DNA from: Candidatus Eiseniibacteriota bacterium
GTDB lineage: Bacteria; Eisenbacteria; RBG-16-71-46; JAGVPR01
Reading direction: 5' to 3'
Length of the DNA stretch: 11,425 nucleotides
Assembly (NCBI GenBank): GCA_020052115.1
Contig: JAGVPR010000341.1
Span: 1 to 11,425, forward strand
Part shown: one piece after another, positions 5,484 through 11,425 of the stretch
How positions within the stretch are numbered: position 1 is the stretch's first letter
Layout of the letters: each line of letters opens with the position of its first letter
The notes under the pieces: model-generated
What the model was told of the DNA's origin: nothing
The model's database searches: none
Seen by the model: the letters and a program-made list of their open reading frames with translations, nothing else
Position numbers and translations under genes: made by a program

Positions 5484-7981
5484 CAGCGGGCGGACACCAG
5501 ATTCACGAACAGCCTGTAGGCGCCCGGCACGCCGGCCGGGAGCTGGCGGAAGAACGCGTAGCCGGTGTAGATGAAAACGCCCTCGCCGCAGCGGGCCGCG
5601 AGGAGGCCGCCGGCGAGTGGTTCCTCTCCTGGGTCGGACGAGGAGAGCACCGCATTGTACTCCGGCGCCCATTCCTGGGCGAAGTAGAGGCCGCGTTCCT
5701 GCACCCAACCCCGAAAGTCCGCCTCTGTGATCCGATTCGGCGTCGTGAGCAGCGGGCTCGAGCCGTCGGCGAACGCCACCGGGGCCTCCTCGACCGTCAC
5801 CCGATCGCGTCCGAGCTTGAGCGGATAGGGAGCAAGGTCCGGATCGAGCGTGCCGTCCGCGGTGTTGTACTGCACGACGAGCGTTCCCCCGGCCCGGACA
5901 TAATCGAGGAGGCGCGTGGAGTTCGATTTGAGGGCCTCGCGGGAGTTGTACGCGCGGACGCCGACGACCACGGCGTCGTAGCCCGACAGTTCGCCGGAGG
6001 CAAGGGCCTCGTCGTCGAGCATCGTTACCTTGTATCCGGCCTGGGCGAGCGCGGACGGCACGTCGTCGCCGGGCCCCATCACGTACCCCACGCGGTCGCC
6101 CGTCCGGGCGAGATCGAGCCGCAGCACGCGGCTCGAAGCCTCCGGGTAGACGGTCTGGACCGGTATGTGCGGATGATCCACGATGACCATTCCCCGCGTG
6201 TTCATCCGGCCGTCCGCGACGAACTCCGCTCGCACCGATCCGTCGCCGCTTCCCGGCTGCACCAGAAAGAGGACCTCGCGCGATGCTCCCGCCGCGAGCG
6301 CGATGTCGTGCGATGCCGGCTCGCTCCGCCAGCCCTGCGGGAGCGAGAGGCGTGCCTCGCCCTGCACTGTCTTGTGCGCGTCGAGGCGCAGTTTCACCGG
6401 GCGCGGCGCGTCGTCCGGGAACAAGTACGTCTTCTGATCGAGAGCCAGCGTCATCTCCGGCGCGAAAGCCGCGGGCCGGTAGATCTCTCCCCGCACGCGA
6501 TCCACCCACCGATAGAGCGCGGGCGTCGCGAATCGGATCCGGTGCCCGGAGACTTCGATCTCGAACTCGACGGTGAGCGGGCCGTTCTCGGGGCTGCCGA
6601 TGAGATGCTGGTCACCGACAGAGTGCTGTCCGCCCCGCGACGGCTCGAGAAGCCAGTACGGCTGTGTGAAGCGCCAATCGAGCGTGCTCGGGACGACGCT
6701 CTTCAAAGCGACCGTGACAGGGATGTTCTCGGCGAGCAGTGAATCCCGGCGCGAATCGATCCCCAATGCCGGCGCCGCCACCGCCCGCAGCCGGGCAGGC
6801 GCCGCGCAGCGGTTGACGATCGTCGCGGCGATCGTGATCGAGTCGCCCGGCGCATAAGTGTGCCGTGTGCTTACCGCTTCGAGCCAGAGCCCCGCGCACG
6901 ACCGGATCACATCGTCGAGCTCGCGGGACTTGTGACGCAGAAGCACGCCGTGCGTTCGTCCCGCCGCCGTGGCCCGAAGCCGCTCGAGCGCGTCGCGCGC
7001 CGCGAGGAGGCGCGGCAGGCTCGCCGCCGGATCGTTCACATCGTGCTCCCGGTGCGCGCTCAGGAGCAGCGTGCCGACTTCATCGCCGCCTGGAATGCGA
7101 CTCCACGAGAGGTTCACGCCCTGAAACAGATCGCCGGTCGTCGGCTCTCCTGCGATCAGCTTGAAGTAGTTCGGCGAGCGGCCGCGCCGTTCCGCCGAAC
7201 CGAAGCCCTGGCTCTTGTGCATGCTCCGGCTTTCGCCGGCGAGCTCGGTGTACGAGCGGGCGAGGAGCGCGTTGTAGGCGCCGAGGTCAATCGAGACGGC
7301 CGTCGCCGCGGCCTCTCCCGAGGGTGGCTGCGCCCAGCTGAAGTAGTTCCAGAGCAGCCGCTTCGGCTTCCAGGGAGCCAGTTCTCCGAGCTGGTCGGGG
7401 AACCGGTTCGGATCGCCCGCGGCTTCGAACGCCTCGACGGCAAGAAGCGCCGAGGCGGTGTGATGACCGTGCCGCCCCTCGCCGGTCGTCGGGAACCGCA
7501 TGATCACGATATCCGGTTGAAACGTGCGGATGACGCGGACGATGTCCGACAGAGCTTCCTCGCGTCCCCACTCCTCCAGCGTTTCGTCGGGTCCCTTCGA
7601 ATAGCCGAAATCCATCGCGCGGGCGAAGAACTGCTCGGCGCCGTCAATGCGGCGCGCCGCGAGGAGTTCCTGCGTTCGGATCACGCCCAGCAGGTCTCCT
7701 TGCTCGGAGCCGATGAGGTTCTGACCGCCGTCGCCCCGCGTCAGGGAGAGATACCCGGCCCGCACGAGCTTCTCGTTCTCGAGCCAGGTGAGCATCGCGG
7801 TGTTCTCGTCGTCCGGATGGGCCGCCACGTAGAGGGCTGAGCCGACGACCGTGAGCTTCTCGAGCGCGATGTGAAGGTGAGCGGCGTCGAGAACCGGCGG
7901 CGGGCCGTCGGAGGCCCGGGCCGCCCCGGCCGGAGGCGACAGGAGGACAAGGAAAGCCAACAGTATTCGGCGAAGACTCAC
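5483..7981 (-). CDS. Exported PIG-L-family zinc deacetylase with C-terminal GATase-like domain
   Basis: This 832-residue protein starts at GTG 7981, six bases after GGAGG. The start gives a clean signal peptide (VSLRRILLAFLVLLSPPAGA, cleavage near residues 22-24). An in-frame ATG at 8065 would bury the signal peptide behind 28 residues. Residues about 47-250 are the PIG-L/LmbE fold: AHPDDE (54-59) supplies the zinc His and Asp plus the catalytic Asp, and GRHGHHTAS (169-177) supplies the third zinc ligand. This fold removes acetyl groups from N-acetylglucosamine-type substrates. A beta-sandwich-like middle follows (from about 370: TYAPGDSITIAATIVNR). The C-terminal 230 residues alternate beta strands and helices (GYVMGPGDDVP, YDAVVVGVRAYN, GGTLVVQYN) like ThuA/class I amidotransferase folds, with no clear nucleophilic Cys. 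Most PIG-L enzymes are about 230-300 residues, so this is the large exported type. It heads an operon with the microprotein and symporter genes. The substrate is unknown. Confidence 0.93.
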   Translation of the reverse strand: MSLRRILLAFLVLLSPPAGAARASDGPPPVLDAAHLHIALEKLTVVGSALYVAAHPDDENTAMLTWLENEKLVRAGYLSLTRGDGGQNLIGSEQGDLLGVIRTQELLAARRIDGAEQFFARAMDFGYSKGPDETLEEWGREEALSDIVRVIRTFQPDIVIMRFPTTGEGRHGHHTASALLAVEAFEAAGDPNRFPDQLGELAPWKPKRLLWNYFSWAQPPSGEAAATAVSIDLGAYNALLARSYTELAGESRSMHKSQGFGSAERRGRSPNYFKLIAGEPTTGDLFQGVNLSWSRIPGGDEVGTLLLSAHREHDVNDPAASLPRLLAARDALERLRATAAGRTHGVLLRHKSRELDDVIRSCAGLWLEAVSTRHTYAPGDSITIAATIVNRCAAPARLRAVAAPALGIDSRRDSLLAENIPVTVALKSVVPSTLDWRFTQPYWLLEPSRGGQHSVGDQHLIGSPENGPLTVEFEIEVSGHRIRFATPALYRWVDRVRGEIYRPAAFAPEMTLALDQKTYLFPDDAPRPVKLRLDAHKTVQGEARLSLPQGWRSEPASHDIALAAGASREVLFLVQPGSGDGSVRAEFVADGRMNTRGMVIVDHPHIPVQTVYPEASSRVLRLDLARTGDRVGYVMGPGDDVPSALAQAGYKVTMLDDEALASGELSGYDAVVVGVRAYNSREALKSNSTRLLDYVRAGGTLVVQYNTADGTLDPDLAPYPLKLGRDRVTVEEAPVAFADGSSPLLTTPNRITEADFRGWVQERGLYFAQEWAPEYNAVLSSSDPGEEPLAGGLLAARCGEGVFIYTGYAFFRQLPAGVPGAYRLFVNLVSAR

Positions 7982-7987
7982 GTGGAT

Positions 7988-7992
7988 CCTCC
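7988..7992 (-). promoter_or_regulatory. Shine-Dalgarno GGAGG that sets the deacetylase start
   Basis: GGAGG on the minus strand lies six bases before GTG 7981, where the signal peptide begins. This is why the GTG is preferred over the ATG at 8065. Confidence 0.75.
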
Positions 7993-8048
7993 GGATCGAG
8001 GGGGTACAGGGCGCCGCGAGCGGCTTCGCGGCGGGCGGTCCTTTCCGG

Positions 8049-8078
8049 ATGATGCCACGTGGCACCGTCCGGCATCAA
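8049..8078 (-). promoter_or_regulatory. Candidate promoter of the deacetylase-symporter operon
   Basis: On the minus strand TTGATG (8078-8073) is followed after 18 bases by CATCAT (8054-8049), preceded by TGG, giving an extended -10. Each hexamer is a 4/6 match. Transcription would start near 8042, about 60 nt before the GTG. The 12-bp palindrome TGCCACGTGGCA (8053-8064) overlaps the extended -10 and the spacer and could be an operator. Confidence 0.35.
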
Positions 8079-8142
8079 TGCCCCGGGGATCACGTGGGGG
8101 GAGGACGGAGCGCGGGGCTGCGCGACGGGGTCGAATTGGGGG

Positions 8143-8172
8143 TTGACAATCCGTCAGAGTATGTTTGATTAT
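8143..8172 (+). promoter_or_regulatory. Promoter of the DUF4143 ATPase gene
   Basis: A perfect -35 TTGACA (8143-8148) is followed after 18 bases by GATTAT (8167-8172), a 4/6 match to TATAAT. The -10 sits inside a perfect palindrome, so a bound regulator would block RNA polymerase. Read on the minus strand the same bases give GATAAT, so some divergent transcription toward the deacetylase operon is possible, though no -35 accompanies it. Confidence 0.55.
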
Positions 8173-8178
8173 CAAACA
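8162..8178. repeat. 17-bp perfect palindrome over the ATPase promoter -10, probable operator
   Basis: TGTTTGAT-T-ATCAAACA has two perfect 8-base arms around one central base, in an AT-rich patch of otherwise GC-rich DNA. It covers the -10 of the ATPase promoter and ends 32 bases before the ATG. Such a site would bind a dimeric helix-turn-helix regulator. The ATPase has its own winged-helix-like segment, so autoregulation is possible but not shown. Confidence 0.6.
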
Positions 8179-8210
8179 ACGCCGGCCCGCTCGTTGGGAG
8201 GAAGCAGGAC

Positions 8211-9467
8211 ATGATCGAATACCACCCGCGGTATCTGGAGCCCGTTCTGACCGAGACGTCGAGCGATCACCCGGTGGTCGTTCTGACCGGCGCCCGGCAG
8301 ACCGGCAAGACCACGCTCCTGCGCCGTCTCTTTCCGGCGCCCACGTGGCGTTACGTGGATCTTGACGACCTCGATCAACGAGATCTGGCTGCCGAGCGTC
8401 CCAGCGAACTCCTCACGGGCAGCAACCGAATCGTCATAGACGAGGCGCAGCGGGAGCCCGAAATCCTGACCGCGATCAAGAAGCTCGTGGATCATGATCG
8501 CTCTCGGACGAAGGTCATCGTCAGCGGGTCGGCCAACCTGCTCCTGATGAAGCGGGTCTCGGAGACCCTCGCTGGACGAGCCGTGCATCTGGTGCTGCGT
8601 TCGATGACCGTGGGCGAGCGGCTGCGGCGGCCCCGCGCCGGGTTTCTGCCTGCTCTTTTCGCATCCGAGGGCCTCAGCGATCTTGAGACGCCTCCCGGGC
8701 GCGCGCTCATGCCTCCTCAGAGACTTCAGGAGCTGCTGTGGCGTGGAGGACTTCCACCGCTGCTTGGACTCAGGGCGGGGGCCGTCGCCCGCTGGTGGGA
8801 GGGCTACGTCGCCACCTACCTGGAACGGGATGTCACGCTGCAATCGCCACTGGCGTCACTTTCAGATTTCCGACGTGTCATGAAAGCGACGGCTCTCCGC
8901 GGCGGACAGCTTCTCAACTACTCATCCGTGGCACGCGATGTGGGCGTTTCGGCGCCGTCGGTTCGGCGCTACCTCGACTTGATGGAAGCCACCCACATGT
9001 TCATCAGGCTGCAGGCCTACGCCCGCAACCGGACCAAGCGGTTGATCAAGAGCCCCAAGGTCTATCTGGCCGACAGCGGTTTGGCGGCCTTCCTCGCCGG
9101 CGATCCGGACCGCAGGTCCGTAGCGGCCTCCGACATGGCTGGCCCCTATCTGGAGCATCTCGTCTTCCAAGAACTCCTCACCGAAGCGAGCCGACTCGTG
9201 CCTTCCGCCGCTCTCTACTACTGGCGAACGTCGGACAACTACGAAGTCGACTTCGTCGTTGAGTGGGGACGCAAGGTCGTCGGAGTGGAGGTGAAACGAA
9301 CGAAGAACCCCGGGTATGGCGATGCGCTGGGACTACGCGTCTTCTTGGACGAGAATCGCGACCGGGCGGTGTGTGGGGTGTTGCTGCACCTGGGGCGCGA
9401 AGTGCGCCAGCTCGGTGAGAGGATCTTTGCTCTGCCCCTCGACACGCTTTGGGACGGTTTCAAGTAG
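8211..9467 (+). CDS. AAA_14/DUF4143 ATPase with nuclease-like C-terminus
   Basis: This 418-residue cytoplasmic protein starts at an ATG nine bases after GGGAGG (8196-8201). The N-terminal ATPase has Walker A GARQTGKT (27-34), Walker B IVIDEA (74-79) and a sensor-like VIVSGSAN (102-109). A DUF4143 region follows, with the family-typical WWEGYVATYLERDV (195-208), a winged-helix-like stretch (about 235-262, LNYSSVARDVGVSAPSVRRY) and KVYLADSGLAAFL (283-295). The C-terminal part has a PD-(D/E)XK-like pattern: E315, YYWRTSDNYEVDF with D347, and E360-V-K362. Length is normal for the family. These ATPases are widespread, patchily distributed accessory genes with no settled role, and partners are often absent, as here. 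GC content looks lower (about 58-62% in sampled lines) than in the deacetylase-symporter operon, which fits horizontal acquisition. It is divergent from that operon and convergent with the barrel gene. Confidence 0.95.
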   Translation: MIEYHPRYLEPVLTETSSDHPVVVLTGARQTGKTTLLRRLFPAPTWRYVDLDDLDQRDLAAERPSELLTGSNRIVIDEAQREPEILTAIKKLVDHDRSRTKVIVSGSANLLLMKRVSETLAGRAVHLVLRSMTVGERLRRPRAGFLPALFASEGLSDLETPPGRALMPPQRLQELLWRGGLPPLLGLRAGAVARWWEGYVATYLERDVTLQSPLASLSDFRRVMKATALRGGQLLNYSSVARDVGVSAPSVRRYLDLMEATHMFIRLQAYARNRTKRLIKSPKVYLADSGLAAFLAGDPDRRSVAASDMAGPYLEHLVFQELLTEASRLVPSAALYYWRTSDNYEVDFVVEWGRKVVGVEVKRTKNPGYGDALGLRVFLDENRDRAVCGVLLHLGREVRQLGERIFALPLDTLWDGFK

Positions 9468-9506
9468 CGCGGTCAGAGAGAGCTTGGCGTTTCCCAGCCG
9501 AGATCT

Positions 9507-9521
9507 GCCGCATGGTGCGGC
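9507..9521. terminator. Possible bidirectional hairpin between convergent genes
   Basis: GCCGCA-TGG-TGCGGC has perfect 6-base arms in the 81-base gap between the ATPase stop and the barrel-gene stop. No T-run follows on either strand, so it is not a canonical intrinsic terminator. It may only slow or stabilise transcript ends. Confidence 0.25.
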
Positions 9522-9548
9522 GCCCAACGCATCGCTCGCATCGCCCGG

Positions 9549-10277
9549 TCAAAAGAGCAGGATCATCTGTAGCGTCACGTAGACCGGCTGGTCCTGCCCG
9601 ATGGCGCGCAGATCCCACGAGTCGGTGTGTTCCTTGCTGTGAATCGTCTCTGTCCTCCGCGGAGCGGGATCCTCGCGCGTGTATTCCTCGTTCCGCTCGT
9701 ACTCTCGATCCGTGAAGGCGAGATTGACGCCGAAACGGGCCTCGAGCAGGATCCGCTCGCGAATCACGAGGCTCGGCCTGATGCCGACTCCCGCCGTCCA
9801 GCTATCGTAGACGTACGTCGTGCGGCGGTGGCTCGAAGTTCTGATGATCTCCGGGTTGATCAAGTCCCAGGACGAATCGTCGGTTTCATAGGTCGCCGAG
9901 GAGTAGCCTCGGGCGATCGTGACGAATGGTCCCGCCTTGAAGCCGCCGGTGACCTTGAAGTCCATGAAGCCGATGACCCCCACGGTCCAATCAACGTCCT
10001 CCGATCGTTCTTTCCCGTCGCCCCCGTGGTCGTCCGTGCTGGGTTGGCCGATATCTTCTATCCGGGTCGCGGACGACTTCGTTTCGTCGTTGTCCACGCT
10101 GGGATAGAACCTGATCCCCACACCCCAGTTCGGCTTCACGAAGTAGCGCGCCGCAACACCGCTGTCCCACCCGACGCCCCAGCGCCTGAGCGGCGCCGTC
10201 TCTCCCGTCTCCGACGATGCGATGGCGGGGATGATCGTGAAGAGGGCGGCGGCAGCAAGCGCGAGACGCGGTTTCAT
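9549..10277 (-). CDS. Small outer-membrane beta-barrel protein
   Basis: This 242-residue protein starts at ATG 10277. The start gives a signal peptide (MKPRLALAAAALFTIIPAIA, cleavage around residue 20) and has GAGG eight bases upstream within GAGGAAGGACCG. The mature part alternates amphipathic strands (GVAARYFVKPNWGVGIRFYP, WTVGVIGFMDFKV, FKAGPFVTIARGY, WTAGVGIRPSL, ILLEARFGVNLAF) with long acidic loops at about 61-97, 129-150 and 188-220. The last strand is PVYVTLQMILLF, and the final Phe is the usual BAM-recognition signature. It is probably an 8-strand barrel like outer-membrane beta-barrel (OprF/OmpW-size) proteins. No specific family is recognised. An in-frame ATG at 10352 exists, but it would put 25 residues before the signal peptide. 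GC content is lower than in the genes to the left. Confidence 0.85.
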   Translation of the reverse strand: MKPRLALAAAALFTIIPAIASSETGETAPLRRWGVGWDSGVAARYFVKPNWGVGIRFYPSVDNDETKSSATRIEDIGQPSTDDHGGDGKERSEDVDWTVGVIGFMDFKVTGGFKAGPFVTIARGYSSATYETDDSSWDLINPEIIRTSSHRRTTYVYDSWTAGVGIRPSLVIRERILLEARFGVNLAFTDREYERNEEYTREDPAPRRTETIHSKEHTDSWDLRAIGQDQPVYVTLQMILLF

Positions 10278-10329
10278 CGGTCCTTCCTCTCTCGTCCGGG
10301 ACTGACGGCAGCGACACCATGGATGACGG

Positions 10330-10341
10330 GGGATTATCCCA
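10330..10341 (-). promoter_or_regulatory. Extended -10 in an 11-bp palindrome, barrel-gene promoter
   Basis: The minus strand reads TGG-GATAAT (10341 to 10333), an extended -10 with a 5/6 hexamer. It gives a start near 10326 and a leader of about 49 nt before the ATG at 10277. No -35 is visible. The hexamer is part of the palindrome GGGATAATCCC (10340 to 10330). Confidence 0.5.
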
Positions 10342-10453
10342 TATCGCTTCACGGCCCGAGCTCGGTGTGAATCCGGGCGTCCCCCGGCGGCGACTGTGGC
10401 TGCTTTTCACTCATCCGTCCGTGCGTCCGCGCGGCGGCGCCTCTCGCTGGTCA

Positions 10454-10482
10454 CGTAACAGCCTGTTTTGCATTGAGTTACG
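10454..10482. repeat. Inverted repeat CGTAAC / GTTACG upstream of the POTRA gene
   Basis: Two 6-base arms separated by 17 bases flank the AT-rich run CTGTTTTGCATTGA about 100 bases before the POTRA gene. It could be an operator or promoter region. Arms this short can arise by chance. Confidence 0.3.
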
Positions 10483-10539
10483 AAGACTCCGAAGAGGCTC
10501 CGAACGCCCGTCTCTGGGAACGGGGCTTGCAGAGGTCCG

Positions 10540-10554
10540 GGGTGGCTGTCACCC
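10540..10554 (+). other. Small leader hairpin before the POTRA gene
   Basis: GGGTG-GCTGT-CACCC gives a 5-bp stem that ends 15 bases before the GGGAG Shine-Dalgarno sequence. It is modest and may be incidental. Confidence 0.25.
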
Positions 10555-10580
10555 TTCGGCCTGTTTGGCGGGAGACCCTG

Positions 10581-11425
10581 ATGCGACCTTTGCCGATCTG
10601 CTTCGTCGCGCTCGCGGCCGCGCTCTCTCTGGCGCGGTCGCCGGGCGCTTTCGCCTCCGCCGCGACGCCCGACACCCTCCGCCTCGAGTCCATCGAGGTG
10701 GAAGGCGCATCGCGCACGCGCGACCATGTTCTTCGGCGCTACTGGACGCTCGAGGAAGGGCGCTCGACCAGCGTCGCCGAGATCGGGCGCGCGGTCGCCG
10801 AGCTTCGGGCGAGCCCGCTCTTCGACGATGTGCGCTACGCGCTCCATGCGGGAAGCGAGCGCGGCGCGGTGCGGCTCCGTCTCTCGGTCCGCGAGCGCGG
10901 CCCGCGATTGAATTTGGGCGCCGGCTACCGGGACCTGTCCGGTTGGTACCTGATCCCGCTCGAGGTGGGCCTCGACAACCTCGGCGGTCTCGGCGAGGAG
11001 CTGCGCGCCGGCGTGCGAGTCGGCTATCGCACCTCAGGCGTCTACCTGCGCTACGAGGAACCGCGCTTCCTCTCCCGCGATCTCTCGTGGGGCTTCCGCT
11101 TCTACGGTGACGGCATCCAGCGCGTCTACTACCTCGATGGCGTCGAGTACGAGCACGGCACGAATCGTGGGGGGTTCGAGCTTCACCTGGCGCGCGTCCC
11201 CGCGAACGGATGGGGCTGCCGATTCGGTTATGCGATGGAAGGCGCGAAGGCGAACCGCTTCGCGGTCGCGCGGCGGGACGATCCGCTCCGCGGTCTCGAG
11301 GAGGGCGATCACCTCGAGTTCGAGGCTCTCCCCGAAGGCGTGCGAGCGGATGTCGGCGAGGAGCGCGCGATGCGCCTGCGCGCGGAGCTGCTGCGCGACA
11401 CGCGACGCGGCACGGGGCTCGGGGC
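10581..11425 (+). CDS. OMP85/BamA-type protein with single POTRA domain (3' end outside window)
   Basis: The visible 281 codons start at an ATG six bases after GGGAG (10570-10574) and run off the right edge. Residues 1-28 are a signal peptide (MRPLPICFVALAAALSLA, then PGAFASA). Residues about 33-108 are one POTRA domain: LRLESIEVEGASRTRDHVL, a central helix AEIGRAVAELRASPLFDDV, then AVRLRLSVRERG. From about 109 the sequence becomes barrel strands (RLNLGAGYRD, GWYLIPLEVGLDNLGGLGEE, LRAGVRVGY, VYLRYEEPRFL, WGFRFYG), as in the Omp85 surface-antigen barrel. Housekeeping BamA has several POTRA domains. A single one fits TamA-derived or PlpD-like (patatin-associated) barrels without the enzyme domain. 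The likely role is insertion or export of outer-membrane or surface proteins. Its substrate is unknown. The neighbouring small barrel gene is divergent, so a functional link is only suggestive. Confidence 0.88.
   Translation, partial: MRPLPICFVALAAALSLARSPGAFASAATPDTLRLESIEVEGASRTRDHVLRRYWTLEEGRSTSVAEIGRAVAELRASPLFDDVRYALHAGSERGAVRLRLSVRERGPRLNLGAGYRDLSGWYLIPLEVGLDNLGGLGEELRAGVRVGYRTSGVYLRYEEPRFLSRDLSWGFRFYGDGIQRVYYLDGVEYEHGTNRGGFELHLARVPANGWGCRFGYAMEGAKANRFAVARRDDPLRGLEEGDHLEFEALPEGVRADVGEERAMRLRAELLRDTRRGTGLG

Larger units (their letters stand above)
10278..10580. other. Divergent intergenic region between the two outer-membrane genes
   Basis: These 303 bases separate the minus-strand barrel gene from the plus-strand POTRA gene. 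They hold the barrel-gene promoter, an inverted repeat CGTAAC/GTTACG (10454-10459 and 10477-10482, 17-base spacer) in a relatively AT-rich patch, and a short hairpin just upstream of the POTRA-gene Shine-Dalgarno sequence. I found no convincing plus-strand -35/-10 pair and no small gene or RNA gene. Confidence 0.6.

Noticed and set aside
5484..6509. Upstream extension of the microprotein frame
   Set aside because: Only the last 48 codons look like a protein. The rest is an out-of-frame reading of the deacetylase gene.
5432..6742. Plus-strand open frame (436 codons) opposite the deacetylase
   Set aside because: It is an antisense shadow of a gene with intact catalytic motifs and has no domain content.
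7982..8065. Longer N-terminus of the deacetylase from ATG 8065
   Set aside because: It would put 28 residues before a standard signal peptide. The GTG at 7981 has GGAGG at ideal spacing, and the candidate promoter start near 8042 lies downstream of the ATG.
1..11425. CRISPR arrays, tRNA or rRNA genes, insertion-sequence ends
   Set aside because: I looked for regular direct repeats, cloverleaf-like segments and transposase motifs on both strands and saw none.

Overview
The window is GC-rich DNA (roughly 65-70% by eye; the stretch from about 8200 to 10280 is visibly lower) from a Gram-negative-type bacterium. It encodes an OMP85/BamA-like protein with a POTRA domain, a small outer-membrane beta-barrel ending in Phe, and several exported proteins. 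The mix of DUF2911, an exported PIG-L deacetylase, an SSS symporter and a POTRA-barrel protein suits the FCB/Acidobacteriota/Gemmatimonadota/'Eisenbacteria' kind of lineage. That placement is inference, since no rRNA or other marker gene is present.

Layout, left to right. (1) Positions 1-1012, minus: the 5' 337 codons of a gene that runs off the left edge, with a TIG-like Ig domain, a Pro-rich linker and an unrecognised domain. It has a good promoter and a perfect Shine-Dalgarno sequence. (2) 1253-2581, plus: an APC-superfamily amino-acid permease, divergent from (1) and apparently leaderless. (3) 2754-3617, plus: a secreted DUF2911 protein with a helical-repeat tail. (4) 7981 down to 3607, minus: a tightly coupled three-gene operon. 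It contains an exported PIG-L-type zinc deacetylase with extra C-terminal domains, a 48-residue single-TM microprotein, and an SSS Na+/solute symporter. The cistrons overlap by TGATG and GTGA, and the symporter start codon sits in the loop of a perfect hairpin. (5) 8211-9467, plus: a stand-alone AAA_14/DUF4143 ATPase whose promoter -10 lies inside a 17-bp perfect palindrome. (6) 10277-9549, minus: a small outer-membrane beta-barrel. (7) 10581-11425, plus: a POTRA plus BamA-type barrel protein, cut by the right edge.

How the parts may work together. The strongest functional unit is the deacetylase-microprotein-symporter operon. The likely scheme is that the exported hydrolase frees an amino-sugar or similar deacetylated product outside the inner membrane and the Na+ symporter imports it, with the microprotein as a symporter accessory subunit. 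The substrate cannot be read from sequence. The DUF4143 ATPase is a typical accessory gene and is probably a later arrival.

A pattern across genes: the pentamer ATAAT/ATTAT occurs only four times in the window. Three of those are intergenic, each at a candidate -10 box, and each is the centre of a perfect odd-centred palindrome of 11-17 bp.
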